Counted from the first letter of the stretch, positions 45,661 through 55,036 are shown. The stretch is DNA of 64,000 nt from Cytophagaceae bacterium (GCA_025454925.1 JALONM010000005.1:1-64000); one strand, 5' to 3'. Numbers and translations are program-made. The notes: generated from the sequence alone by a model not told the origin.

Positions 45661-47022
45661 ATGTCGAATAAACCGGGAATTCCCAGAGGAACACGAGATT
45701 TTGGACCGGAGGTGATGAGCCGCCGCAACTACCTTTTTGATACCATCCGAAGTGTATTTCAAACTTATGGCTTTCAGCCTTTAGAAACTCCTGCCATGGA
45801 AAAGCTGGAAGTGTTGACAGGAAAATACGGCGAGGAAGGAGACAAACTAATTTTCAAAGTCCTTAATTCCGGGAATTTCATGGAGAAAATGGTAGCAAAC
45901 GATTTACAGGAACATCCGGGTAAAGTGGCTGCCAAGATCAGTGAAAAGGCCCTGCGCTACGATCTTACGGTACCGTTTGCCCGATACGTTGCCATTCATA
46001 AAAATGAATTAAACCTGCCATTCCGCCGTTACCAGATTCAGCCTGTTTGGCGGGGAGACAACCCTCAGTTTGGGCGTTATCGTGAATTTTATCAATGCGA
46101 TGCCGATGTGGTTGGAACCGATTCGTTGGTTTGTGAAGCAGAGCTTATCGCTTTAGTCAATGAGGTAATGAACCGGCTCCATATCCGGTATGAACTTAAA
46201 ATCAACAACCGGAAAATATTGACTGGTTTGTCGGAAAAAATAGGCGCTCCAGGAAAGGAAGCTGACTTTTGCGTAGCCATTGACAAACTTGATAAAATTG
46301 GCAAAGAAGGGGTTGAAAAAGAACTCTTGGAAAGAGGCTTCTCCGATGCCTCCATATTGGCTTTGCAACCCCTACTTACATTTCAGGGAAGCAATGAAGA
46401 GACCTTGCAATTTTTGAATACGTTTCTGGCGGGTTCAGAAGTAGGAAAAAAAGGGCTGGAAGAACTGGAGACTGTTTTTCAACTAGTATCTGCTATGGGC
46501 TGTACGCCCAATTTGGTGCTGGATTTAACATTAGCCCGTGGACTTTCCTATTATACAGGTGCTATTATGGAGGTAAAGGCACTGGATGTTAGCATCGGAA
46601 GCATCTCCGGAGGCGGACGTTACGACAACCTTACCGGACTTTTCGGAGTGCCCGGCTTATCGGGTGTGGGTATTTCATTCGGAATAGACCGCATATACGA
46701 TGTTTTAGAAAAGTTAAATGAGTTTCCAGATTCAGCATTGGGCGGAATAGAGGTTATGATCGGCTGGTTTGACGAAGATCAGAAAAATTTTGCCTTGTCA
46801 CTGCTTTACCAATTGCGCCGGGAAGGTATACATACGGAAATGTACCCGGATAAGGCTAAAATCAAAAAACAGTTTGAATACGCCGACCGTAAAAAAGCCA
46901 AGTGGGTATTGGTCATTGGTTCCGATGAAATGGCCAGTGGAAATCTTACTGTAAAAAATATGCTAGATGGTAAACAAGATCGTTGTACTCTTGATGAATT
47001 CATTGCCAGGATTAAACAATAA
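45661..47022 (+). CDS. hisS: Histidyl-tRNA synthetase
   Basis: A 453-residue class II synthetase. PGIPRGTRDFGPE at the N-terminus (motif 1 lead), RYDLTVPFARYVA, motif 2 WRGDNPQFGRYREFYQCDAD, the His-specific GLSYYTGAIMEV and SISGGGRYDNLTGLFG, then the C-terminal anticodon-binding domain. The ATG at 45661 matches the family start; an in-frame TTG 105 bases upstream coincides with the promoter -33 box and is not credible. Its 3' end overlaps the next gene by 29 bases. Confidence 0.97.
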   Translation: MSNKPGIPRGTRDFGPEVMSRRNYLFDTIRSVFQTYGFQPLETPAMEKLEVLTGKYGEEGDKLIFKVLNSGNFMEKMVANDLQEHPGKVAAKISEKALRYDLTVPFARYVAIHKNELNLPFRRYQIQPVWRGDNPQFGRYREFYQCDADVVGTDSLVCEAELIALVNEVMNRLHIRYELKINNRKILTGLSEKIGAPGKEADFCVAIDKLDKIGKEGVEKELLERGFSDASILALQPLLTFQGSNEETLQFLNTFLAGSEVGKKGLEELETVFQLVSAMGCTPNLVLDLTLARGLSYYTGAIMEVKALDVSIGSISGGGRYDNLTGLFGVPGLSGVGISFGIDRIYDVLEKLNEFPDSALGGIEVMIGWFDEDQKNFALSLLYQLRREGIHTEMYPDKAKIKKQFEYADRKKAKWVLVIGSDEMASGNLTVKNMLDGKQDRCTLDEFIARIKQ

Positions 47023-48892
47023 GGTAAGGTGCTTGCTGGGCTGTTTGTACTTGGCCCTTCTGCATCAGGGACTTTGGGCTCAAACCTGCTTTATGGTAGA
47101 CCGATACGAAGGTTGTGCTCCCTTTACCGTTACCATCACCGATTGTTCATCCCTACCTCCGATTATTTATAATTACGATTATGCACGAAATCCGAATAAT
47201 TTCGTGAGCAATAGTACCTTTACCTACAACACCCCCGGCACCTATCAGATTGTGCAGCGCGTGCAAGGCAATCCTAATACCATCACCTCCCTGCCGGTCA
47301 CCATTCGCGTAAACTCCAAGCATACCCCTTTGTTTGACGTTAGTGCCTGTGCAGGTCAGCAAGTTCGTCTTGCCATCACGGATACCTTGTATGACCTGTT
47401 TGAAGTAAACTATGGCGATGGCAGTGCCACACAAACGCTAACGGCTGGCAATCACTTGCACTCCTATACGGATCTAAGCACGCGCACTGTATCCGTAAAA
47501 GGATTTTACAGCGACGGATGTGAAGGAGCTTCCGGCTCCAAACAAGTAAGCCCCATCACTACCCTTCAGGCCCCAGACCTGATTGATTTTGCCGTAAATA
47601 TTCAAGCTACTTCCGGCCATGTTTCCTTTAGCTATCACACACTCAAAGACCGTTACTATCAAATATTAAGAAAAGTTAATAATGGAGTTTTTGTCCCCCT
47701 GGACACGATTTACAGCCAGAATAATGGAACCACTGTCAGCGGATTTCAAGGAGGACAAAATACTTTTAGTGGCTTACTCACCTACCGAATCAACAACATT
47801 GATATGTGTAACAATAGTGAGTCGCCTGGTGTTGATTTAAATAATATCATCATCAATGTAAGCTCCGTTAATGGGCAGAACATTATCGATTGGAAAACGA
47901 ATGGCAATTTCAGTTCTTTTACCATTGAACGATCGGCGGGTATCATTGCCACCAATGCGACTTCGCCTTTTATTGATTATGATATCAGCTGCAATTTATT
48001 CGCCGTTTACAAAGTTACAGGGATATACCCTGTAAATAATACAACCTCGGGATTACCGGTAAAGTCACACTCCACTTCAGTTACCACCAATTCTATTTTC
48101 ATTACCACGCTTCCTGCGGTTAAAATCAATTCAGGTTATGAAAATGGAAATGTCGTTGTGCGCTGGGATTTACCCGCAGACGAAGTAGACACCTATACCC
48201 TGCTCACCAGTGGAAGCAACAATGGTGTAAAAACGCTGGGAGGCTCATCCATTAATTATGTTACACGGGAAGAAGGAATTTGTTACCAGCTGAGTTATTC
48301 TGACCCATGCGGTAATAATTCTTTGATCTCCAATTCTACCTGTCCAACGTCCTTGACGCTGGTTAAGAACAATGAAGCTGTCGATCTCTCCTGGAGCCCC
48401 TATACTGGGTACAGCGCTTCTGGCTTATCGCATTACGAACTGGAAGTTTTAAACGAAGATGGAAGTTTACGCACTTCCTATCCGATGGGACTCGCCACTT
48501 CGTATTCAGAAATTCTCGATCCGGCCTATTCTTATTTTACCTACCGGGTCAAAGCGGTTCCCAATGGTTCCGAAAATATGATTTCTTACTCCAATGTTGC
48601 CACCGTGGATTTAACGCCCAAACTAACTATGCCCAATACATTTACCCCTAACGGCGATGGGATAAACGATGTATTGCTTGCAAAAGGCAAATACATTGCG
48701 AATTCCAGCATTCAAATATTCAATAAATGGGGCGAGGTTATTTACGTATCGGAAGATGCCACAGATAAAGGTTGGGATGGAACCTTCCAGGGAAGTCCAG
48801 TCCCGACAGACACGTACTCGTATTTAGTGAAAGCCACGTCCAACAAAGGGGAATCCATTCAGAAACGAGGCGTTGTGAGTGTAGTGCGCTAA
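46994..48892 (+). CDS. Secreted PKD-containing protein with type B T9SS (CHU_C) domain
   Basis: A 632-residue protein. Signal peptide about 12-30 (LLGCLYLALLHQGLWAQ), a PKD-like domain (about 35-110, EGCAPFTVTITDCSS...TYNTPGTYQIV), several Ig/Fn3-like beta domains, and the gliding-motility-associated C-terminal domain CHU_C (about 540-632: PNTFTPNGDGINDVLLAKG, IQIFNKWGEVIY, GWDGTFQGSPVPTDTYSYLV). It should be exported by T9SS and held at the surface. The start lies inside hisS; an earlier ATG at 46967 is also open. Role unknown, possibly adhesion. Confidence 0.9.
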   Translation: MNSLPGLNNKVRCLLGCLYLALLHQGLWAQTCFMVDRYEGCAPFTVTITDCSSLPPIIYNYDYARNPNNFVSNSTFTYNTPGTYQIVQRVQGNPNTITSLPVTIRVNSKHTPLFDVSACAGQQVRLAITDTLYDLFEVNYGDGSATQTLTAGNHLHSYTDLSTRTVSVKGFYSDGCEGASGSKQVSPITTLQAPDLIDFAVNIQATSGHVSFSYHTLKDRYYQILRKVNNGVFVPLDTIYSQNNGTTVSGFQGGQNTFSGLLTYRINNIDMCNNSESPGVDLNNIIINVSSVNGQNIIDWKTNGNFSSFTIERSAGIIATNATSPFIDYDISCNLFAVYKVTGIYPVNNTTSGLPVKSHSTSVTTNSIFITTLPAVKINSGYENGNVVVRWDLPADEVDTYTLLTSGSNNGVKTLGGSSINYVTREEGICYQLSYSDPCGNNSLISNSTCPTSLTLVKNNEAVDLSWSPYTGYSASGLSHYELEVLNEDGSLRTSYPMGLATSYSEILDPAYSYFTYRVKAVPNGSENMISYSNVATVDLTPKLTMPNTFTPNGDGINDVLLAKGKYIANSSIQIFNKWGEVIYVSEDATDKGWDGTFQGSPVPTDTYSYLVKATSNKGESIQKRGVVSVVR

Positions 48893-48922
48893 GTGCAATA
48901 GTGGCGACTCCCTTTACCGGTT

Positions 48923-49909
48923 TTAGAAAACAATTTCTTTAAATCTGTCTGCGATTTCATCCAAGGTATCACATACCAGTTCCACATTTTCACCTTCTAC
49001 CAACCGCTGGCGATAAGGTTTAAAATCAGGAATTCCTTTGAAATAATTGGTATAATGAGGCCGCATTTCGAAGATGCCCGTTTTTCCACCTTTCCATTCT
49101 ACCGATTTTAACAAGTGTTGTTTACACACTTCCACACGCTCAGCAATATCAGGTTTGAGTAGGTGTTCACCGGTTTGCATGTAGTGTTTTATTTCTTTAA
49201 AAATCCATGGATAGCCGATGGCGGCGCGACCAATCATGATCCCATCCGGTCCGTATTTTCGCTTATATTCCATGGCTTTTTCAGGAGAATCAATATCCCC
49301 ATTTCCGAAAACAGGGATACGGAGTTGTGGCATTTCTTTGACTTTGGCAATCCAGGTCCAGTCGGCCTCTCCTTTGTACATCTGATAGCGGGTGCGCGCG
49401 TGGATGGTAATGGCTTGTACGCCTACGTCCTGGAGACGCTCTACCACTTCCAATATTTTTATATTCTGCTCATCCCAACCTAGTCTGGTTTTTACAGTTA
49501 CCGGAACAGAGCATCGTTTAACTATTTCGGCCGTCATCTTCTGCATTTTAGGCAGATCCAACAGGATGCCGGCTCCAGCACCTTTACAGGCCACTTTTTT
49601 TACCGGACAGCCATAGTTGATATCTACCAATTCAGGACCGGCTGCTTCGGCAATGGCTGCTGCCTCTCGCATGCTTTCGATATTCTCGCCAAAAATCTGA
49701 ATTCCAATAGGGCGCTCGTAATCGTAAATATCCAACTTCTGTACACTCTTATCCGCATGACGAATCAAGCCTTCTGCCGCAATAAACTCCGTATACATGA
49801 GATCGGCTCCGTTCTTTTTACAAACATACCGAAAAGGAGGATCGCTGACATCCTCCATAGGAGCCAGCAACAATGGAAACTCACCCAACTCTATCGATCC
49901 GATTTTCAT
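48923..49909 (-). CDS. dusB: tRNA-dihydrouridine synthase (DusB type)
   Basis: A 328-residue FMN barrel that reduces uridines of the tRNA D-loop. LLAPMEDVSDPPFRYVCKK at the N-terminus, IQIFGENIE, catalytic Cys101 in DINYGCPVKKVACKGAGAG, TVKTRLGWDE, HARTRYQMYKGEADW and VFGNGDIDSPE with IGRAAIGYPWIF for FMN phosphate binding. It converges with the CHU_C gene with 30 bases between. Confidence 0.95.
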   Translation of the reverse strand: MKIGSIELGEFPLLLAPMEDVSDPPFRYVCKKNGADLMYTEFIAAEGLIRHADKSVQKLDIYDYERPIGIQIFGENIESMREAAAIAEAAGPELVDINYGCPVKKVACKGAGAGILLDLPKMQKMTAEIVKRCSVPVTVKTRLGWDEQNIKILEVVERLQDVGVQAITIHARTRYQMYKGEADWTWIAKVKEMPQLRIPVFGNGDIDSPEKAMEYKRKYGPDGIMIGRAAIGYPWIFKEIKHYMQTGEHLLKPDIAERVEVCKQHLLKSVEWKGGKTGIFEMRPHYTNYFKGIPDFKPYRQRLVEGENVELVCDTLDEIADRFKEIVF

Positions 49910-50118
49910 ATTCCATTTTAATTTTTGTCACTCCGGCAGATTTCACGATATTTACACGAGTATTTCAATACGTTCATGAATGAACTGTGTGGTGTTTTTT
50001 GATTTCATGCACCGCTCAGAGATGAGTAATGTATTGGCTCAAAGTTACACAAAAAAAAGCGTGAACACTACCCTTTATCCTTCCGCCACTTCCGGCTTAG
50101 CGTCAATATTCTTGCTGC

Positions 50119-51051
50119 ATGAAATCCAATAATCCTTCCGTATTTAAATCGTTGGCCGGACATCTATTGGTGCTTATCGGCTTTTTGGTGGTCTGGCAAG
50201 CCATAGGGGCGATCAGCATGTCGGCCCTGAACCTTAGAGTGAACGAAAATGGCCAGCTTTCTTCCTCCAACTTCCCCCACCTGGTAAAATATTTATTTTT
50301 AAGTTCCCAATTTATTGCCTCCCTGTTAGGTTTGGTGCTTATTCCCTATTGGTACCTTTCCAAAAGACAACCAGAGCTGTTGAAGATCATTATGAGTCCT
50401 TCCGGCAAACAAGTATGGCTTTTTTTGTTATTAGGCATAGCCCTACTGCTCAGCTCAATTCCTGCGGTAGCCGCATTGGGCGCCTGGAACAAAGCCTGGC
50501 TGCACTCTTCCGATGGCATAAAACAAACCTTGGAAAGCTGGGAAGGTAAAATGGAAGATCTGTACCGTCAACTTCTACATTTTGAAACCACCGGAGAGCT
50601 TATCTTTTCTATTGTCGTAATCGCTGTTTTGACCGGCATTGCCGAAGAATTTATTTTCAGAGGATTTTTGCAAAATGCTTTTGCCAGTAAACTCAATATT
50701 CACCTGGCCATACTATTGTCGGCATTTATTTTCAGTAGTATACATTTGCAATTTACCGGTTTGCTGGCAAGGTGGTATTTGGGAATATTATTGGGGTATA
50801 TGTATTGGTTTTCTGGAAACATCTGGATTTCTGTGGCGGCACACTGCCTGAACAATTTGATTGCGTTGCTTTCTTATTACTCTTTTCAGAAAGGATACAT
50901 TTCAACTTCTCCGGAACAACTAGAGTCATCTCCACTTCCTGTTCCCCTGGTAATGGCAAGTATATTTTTCGCTGTGCTACTATTGATGCGCATGTGGCGT
51001 CTGCACAATCAGTGCATGGCCTTGCCGGACCAATCCAATGATGCTTCATAA
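50119..51051 (+). CDS. CPBP family intramembrane metalloprotease
   Basis: A 310-residue polytopic protein (about seven to eight membrane segments) with the CPBP/Abi catalytic set: EEFIFRGFLQN (Glu176, Glu177, Arg181), His209 in SSIHLQFTGL and His242/Asn246 in AAHCLNN. Such proteins are homologues of the CAAX protease Rce1; bacterial substrates are mostly unknown. First of a plus-strand run with cdsA (24 bases later). Confidence 0.9.
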   Translation: MKSNNPSVFKSLAGHLLVLIGFLVVWQAIGAISMSALNLRVNENGQLSSSNFPHLVKYLFLSSQFIASLLGLVLIPYWYLSKRQPELLKIIMSPSGKQVWLFLLLGIALLLSSIPAVAALGAWNKAWLHSSDGIKQTLESWEGKMEDLYRQLLHFETTGELIFSIVVIAVLTGIAEEFIFRGFLQNAFASKLNIHLAILLSAFIFSSIHLQFTGLLARWYLGILLGYMYWFSGNIWISVAAHCLNNLIALLSYYSFQKGYISTSPEQLESSPLPVPLVMASIFFAVLLLMRMWRLHNQCMALPDQSNDAS

Positions 51052-51075
51052 GAAACTTCCATTTAAACTCCGTTC

Positions 51076-51891
51076 ATGTCGAACTTACAAACTCGTCTAC
51101 TCACCGCTATAATCGGCGGTGCCATCATGATTGCAGGAATCATGATAAACAGTGTTAGCTATTTCCTACTATGGGCTTTAATTCTGTTGTTATCTCAATG
51201 GGAGCTGCATCAGCTTTTAAAAAAATCAGGCATCCCCAATCGTCTCGCACTTACCATGCTCGCCTCTTTGGCCTTGTACGCTGGCACCTATGCTTGCTGG
51301 TTGCAACTAGTGCCTGTCAGCGTGCTGCTCATAGTGCCTGTCATCACCTTGTTTATTTTTCTATTCGAACTATTTCAGCAAGCACCCAAACCATTCGAGC
51401 AAAATGCCTATGCTATTTTAAACCTCGTATATCTGGCCTTCCCTTTAACGTGTCTTCATTTTATTTCCCACTTTGACAAAATCTATCACTACGAGGCTAT
51501 ACTGGGGGTGCTGCTCTTGTTATGGGCCAACGATACCGGTGGATATTTTGCAGGAAGATTTTTGGGGAAACATAAACTTTACGAACGAATTTCACCCAAA
51601 AAAACCTGGGAAGGTAGCTTGGGAGGTTTAGTGCTGAGCCAGGTAGTGGCCTGGGGACTGGCTCAATACACTGTATTGTTTTCGTGGCCACATTGGGCAG
51701 CACTCTCCATGCTGGTAGTCGTATTCGGTAGTCTTGGAGATTTGGTAGAATCTCAACTTAAACGAAGTTTAGACAGCAAAGACTCCGGATCGCTCATCCC
51801 TGGACATGGAGGATTTCTGGATCGTTTTGATGGACTTTTCTTCTGTGCTCCGCCTTGCGCCGCCTACTTGCATTTGGTAGTGCTGGCCTAA
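51076..51891 (+). CDS. cdsA: Phosphatidate cytidylyltransferase
   Basis: A 271-residue polytopic enzyme that makes CDP-diacylglycerol from phosphatidate and CTP. WANDTGGYFAGRFLGKHKL, SPKKTWEGSLGG and the family signature SQLKRSLDSKDSGSLIPGHGG followed by FLDRFDGLFF are complete. It is followed by psd, whose own promoter starts a few bases after the cdsA stop. Confidence 0.97.
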   Translation: MSNLQTRLLTAIIGGAIMIAGIMINSVSYFLLWALILLLSQWELHQLLKKSGIPNRLALTMLASLALYAGTYACWLQLVPVSVLLIVPVITLFIFLFELFQQAPKPFEQNAYAILNLVYLAFPLTCLHFISHFDKIYHYEAILGVLLLLWANDTGGYFAGRFLGKHKLYERISPKKTWEGSLGGLVLSQVVAWGLAQYTVLFSWPHWAALSMLVVVFGSLGDLVESQLKRSLDSKDSGSLIPGHGGFLDRFDGLFFCAPPCAAYLHLVVLA

Positions 51892-51896
51892 GCATT

Positions 51897-51927
51897 TTTG
51901 ATATCTGATAATTTTAAAGTAGGTTTG
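51897..51927 (+). promoter_or_regulatory. Promoter of psd
   Basis: TTTG (51897-51900), exact 19-base spacer, TAGGTTTG (51920-51927); the psd ATG is 21 bases on. Confidence 0.82.
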
Positions 51928-51948
51928 AATAATTAATAATTCAACAAC

Positions 51949-52617
51949 ATGACCATACATAAAGAAGGAAGAACCTTGCTGGTGGTGTTATTGGTGGCAC
52001 TGATCGTTATTAATGGATTAGTACGCTATTATGCTCCGCAGCAAACATTTGTGCAATACCTAGTGCTTGGCGTCAGTATCGTATTTTATTTGCTTATACT
52101 TCAATTTTTTCGTCATCCCTTTAGAAAAATCAACATACAACCCAATCAGGTCATTGCTCCTGCTGATGGCAAAATAGTGGTTATAGAAGACGTGGAAGAA
52201 CCTGAGTATTTCCAAGGAAAACGCAAGCAAATATCCATATTTATGTCGCCGGTAAACGTGCATGTAAACAGGAGCCCGATAGAAGGATTCGTGAAGTATT
52301 TTAAATATCACCCTGGAAAATACCTGGTAGCCTGGCATCCTAAAGCTAGTACCGAAAATGAACGTACTACCATGGTGGTAGAACATCCTCAACATGGCCC
52401 CGTATTGGTGCGTCAAATTGCGGGAGCATTGGCCAAACGCATAAAATGGTATGTGCGTGAAGGTCAAACCCTTTCTCAGGGGGGCGAATACGGATTTATA
52501 AAATTTGGATCCAGGGTAGATGTATACTTGCCGACCGATGTAGAGGTAAAGGTACAGCTCAACCAAGTTTCCAAAGGTGGAATCACGGTTTTGGCAGAAT
52601 TTAACACTAAGAAATAA
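51949..52617 (+). CDS. psd: Phosphatidylserine decarboxylase, short (archaeal-type) form
   Basis: A 222-residue enzyme that yields phosphatidylethanolamine. Two N-terminal membrane segments (about 8-25 and 35-52), VIAPADGKIV, IFMSPVNVHVNRSPIEG with the conserved His, and the self-cleavage motif FGS (Gly187-Ser188) in FIKFGSRVDVYLP, where Ser becomes the pyruvoyl group. Length is that of the short psd form. It follows cdsA, whose product feeds phosphatidylserine synthesis; pssA is not in the window. Confidence 0.94.
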   Translation: MTIHKEGRTLLVVLLVALIVINGLVRYYAPQQTFVQYLVLGVSIVFYLLILQFFRHPFRKINIQPNQVIAPADGKIVVIEDVEEPEYFQGKRKQISIFMSPVNVHVNRSPIEGFVKYFKYHPGKYLVAWHPKASTENERTTMVVEHPQHGPVLVRQIAGALAKRIKWYVREGQTLSQGGEYGFIKFGSRVDVYLPTDVEVKVQLNQVSKGGITVLAEFNTKK

Positions 52618-52737
52618 TCCGAAAGTACAAGGGAAAATAATTGAAAAAATATTTTTACCGAGTTTTTTAAAATTCTATAAAATCTCCTTATTTAGGGCAA
52701 ATTTAAAACAGTAAAAGCAGTCACACAGACAACCCCT

Positions 52738-53112
52738 ATGAAACACAATTCTGACATTCTTCTGGATCAGGAAACATCAACTGAAGCAGGTCTTTCACTG
52801 ATGGATAGCGGCATTTCGATGATGCCAAGAGGCGGTAAATCAAAAGTTGAAGATGAAAAGGAAGAGGAAGACGATGAAGACTTCGACGATGAAGATTTTG
52901 AGGACGAGGACGAAGATGAGGAGGACGATGACGATGATATGGGCTACGACGAAGACGCTACCGAAGAATGGGACGAAGCTGGCGAAGATTTCGACGATGA
53001 GTCTAATTGGGAAGAAGAAGAAATAGACGAAGATTTTGAAGATGATATCGAAGACGATGAGTTTATGGATGACGAAGACATCGAAGACTCAAGTTGGGAT
53101 GATAATTTTTAA
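52738..53112 (+). CDS. Extremely acidic low-complexity small protein
   Basis: A 124-residue protein with no signal peptide or membrane segment. Residues 1-37 are ordinary (ILLDQETSTEAGLSLMDSG, then RGGKSK); from about residue 38 to the end most residues are Asp or Glu, with Trp/Phe/Tyr set among them (EEWDEAGEDF, SSWDDNF). It is probably disordered and could bind metal or basic proteins, or act as a nucleic-acid mimic; no family is recognised. Placed between psd and thrB with its own terminator. Confidence 0.7.
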   Translation: MKHNSDILLDQETSTEAGLSLMDSGISMMPRGGKSKVEDEKEEEDDEDFDDEDFEDEDEDEEDDDDDMGYDEDATEEWDEAGEDFDDESNWEEEEIDEDFEDDIEDDEFMDDEDIEDSSWDDNF

Positions 53113-53132
53113 TTTTACCTTATTTTTTATAG

Positions 53133-53158
53133 AAGCCGGAAATTCTCCGGCTTTTTTT
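53133..53158 (+). terminator. Rho-independent terminator after the acidic protein gene
   Basis: AAGCCGGA (53133-53140), 5-base loop, TCCGGCTT (53146-53153), then a T run. Confidence 0.9.
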
Positions 53159-53343
53159 ATTTCTTTCTCTTTCTAGATAAACTATTACCCTTCCGAACTT
53201 GCATTCTTTACCTACTCCATCAGTCCTACCCCATCGCTGGTTCACACGCATACACGCAGAGCTGTTCCTAAGGTGAACGCGCGCGCTGAAAGGCTTAAAG
53301 AAAATTTACTGGATAATAAAGTAGAAGAATCCGATACGAAGCA

Positions 53344-54273
53344 TTACAAAATTACCGGGCCTTTTTCATTTATTTTGGAAACGAAAATATCGTTATCAAT
53401 GTCCAACTCGTGAAATGCCTTGGACATTGCCTGGGCAACTTTGTTGGCTGTTTTTTCCGAATCGCTGAGAGCAAAAACGGAAGGACCAGAGCCCGATATA
53501 CCAGCCCCCAGAGCCCCTGCATCAAGCGCACTTTGTTTTACTTCGTAATAACCTGGTATGAGAGCCGAACGATAAGGCTCCGCAACAACATCGTGCATAG
53601 AACGCCCGATCAGGGAATAATCCGACAACAACAATCCAGAAACAAGTCCGGCTACATTGCCCCACTGCTTTATCGCATCGTGCAAAGACAAATCTTTACG
53701 CAATACACTTCGAGCGTCTTTGGTGCGCACTTCAATATGTGGGTGTATGATGCTGGCAAATAATTTGGGGGGAGTAGGAATCTTAACTACGTCTAAGGGA
53801 GTATAACTTCGAACCACCACAAAACCGCCTAACAAAGCCGGCGCCACATTGTCGGCGTGGGCAGAACCACATGCCACACGTTCCCCTTCCATCGCAAATG
53901 GAAGTAACTCCTGCTGCTTAAATGGTTGGCCCAATAATTCATTCGCAGCAAATACACCCGCTACGGTGCTGGCTGAGCTGGATCCTAAACCCGATCCCAA
54001 AGGCATTTTCTTGTGTAGCTCTATTTCAAAACCTTGTTGGGAATCTAATTTATCCAACATTTTCAATATGGAAACACTTACCGTATTTTCTTCCGGATTC
54101 TTGGTGAGTTTCCCCTCGTCTCCGGTGATTTTAGTAATCAAAATTCCAGGTTTATTACGCTTGCGGATGATCACCTCATCCCCTGGACTATTGACCGCAA
54201 ATCCCAACACGTCGAAACCGCAGGTAACATTGGCCACCGTTGCCGGAGCAAACACTTTGATACTTTTTTCCAT
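53344..54273 (-). CDS. thrB: Homoserine kinase
   Basis: A 309-residue GHMP kinase that phosphorylates homoserine for threonine synthesis. N-terminal VFAPATVANVTCGFDVLGFAV, the ATP loop PLGSGLGSSSAS (about 90-101) and the C-terminal GAGISGSGPSVFAL are all present. thrA and thrC, its usual operon partners in Bacteroidota, are not adjacent: neighbours are the acidic protein gene and a membrane protein gene. A TATTTTTG -7 box lies 8 bases before the ATG. Confidence 0.96.
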   Translation of the reverse strand: MEKSIKVFAPATVANVTCGFDVLGFAVNSPGDEVIIRKRNKPGILITKITGDEGKLTKNPEENTVSVSILKMLDKLDSQQGFEIELHKKMPLGSGLGSSSASTVAGVFAANELLGQPFKQQELLPFAMEGERVACGSAHADNVAPALLGGFVVVRSYTPLDVVKIPTPPKLFASIIHPHIEVRTKDARSVLRKDLSLHDAIKQWGNVAGLVSGLLLSDYSLIGRSMHDVVAEPYRSALIPGYYEVKQSALDAGALGAGISGSGPSVFALSDSEKTANKVAQAMSKAFHELDIDNDIFVSKINEKGPVIL

Positions 54274-54281
54274 ACAGTCTT

Positions 54282-54289
54282 CAAAAATA
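54282..54289 (-). promoter_or_regulatory. Bacteroidota -7 box before thrB
   Basis: TATTTTTG on the minus strand, 8 bases before the thrB ATG; no -33 element at the expected spacing. Confidence 0.4.
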
Positions 54290-54415
54290 TAAAAAATGGC
54301 GTGAATTGCTTAAAACTTTACTTATTATTGTTATTAAACAATACAACAAAAACCAAGTCTATGCACATAAACGGCTACGACTTAGTTTCATTCTTCCACC
54401 TTTCCTGATCGTAGT

Positions 54416-55036
54416 ATGCAGGTAGCACGCAACATACCAGGCAAATACCAGCTCTATGGCATTGCCGTATTGATCATCGTTGGAGTATCGATATCAGAAT
54501 GGCTTATGCTGCGTTTCACACCATTCGATTGGCTCAATATCGGTTTCATCTTTCTGGCTTGCCTGATAAAAGTCGGTTTTATTATGTTGCGATGTTTTCG
54601 AAGCATCGTTAATATTTCTCATCAGTCAGTACCCTACCATACCTTCTTAGGATTTATCGCCATCAATATTTTTTTGGTGGTATTTACTTTTTCTATAGAT
54701 TATTTCTGGATTTTCCAATTAAACCCTGGCTCTTTTTCCGGCCTTGAAACTGCCTATACTCCCCTGCAACAATACTTTAAACTTTTCTACCTGAGTTTAT
54801 TATTGTTTACCAATATGGGGGTCGCCAATGTAGTGCCGGTAAGTATTCCTGCAGAGGCACTGGTAATGCTGGAGGCCATTGTATCGTTTGTTACATTGAT
54901 TTTTATGCTGTCGGATTACCTTACCTTACGCGAATCGCTCAACATGATCCGGGGTAAAAAACAACGCAAACATTTAATGAAGAAAAAAACGCACTTTCAA
55001 ATCCGACGAAGAAAGTCGACCAAAAAAATAACCTAG
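54416..55036 (+). CDS. Channel-like membrane protein with non-canonical filter
   Basis: A 206-residue protein with hydrophobic segments at about 14-32, 38-60, 76-100 and 147-166. Between the last two, YLSLLLFTNMGVANVVPVS and the following AEALVMLEAIVSFVTLIF align by eye with the pore helix, filter and inner helix of two-helix K+ channels (TTVGYGDIVP-like). The filter reads T132-N-M-G-V-A-N138, so GYGD is replaced. A strongly basic tail (179-206) is cytosolic or surface-bound. It may be an anion, non-selective or non-conducting relative. The stop overlaps that of the convergent AsmA-like gene in a CTAG. Confidence 0.6.
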   Translation: MQVARNIPGKYQLYGIAVLIIVGVSISEWLMLRFTPFDWLNIGFIFLACLIKVGFIMLRCFRSIVNISHQSVPYHTFLGFIAINIFLVVFTFSIDYFWIFQLNPGSFSGLETAYTPLQQYFKLFYLSLLLFTNMGVANVVPVSIPAEALVMLEAIVSFVTLIFMLSDYLTLRESLNMIRGKKQRKHLMKKKTHFQIRRRKSTKKIT

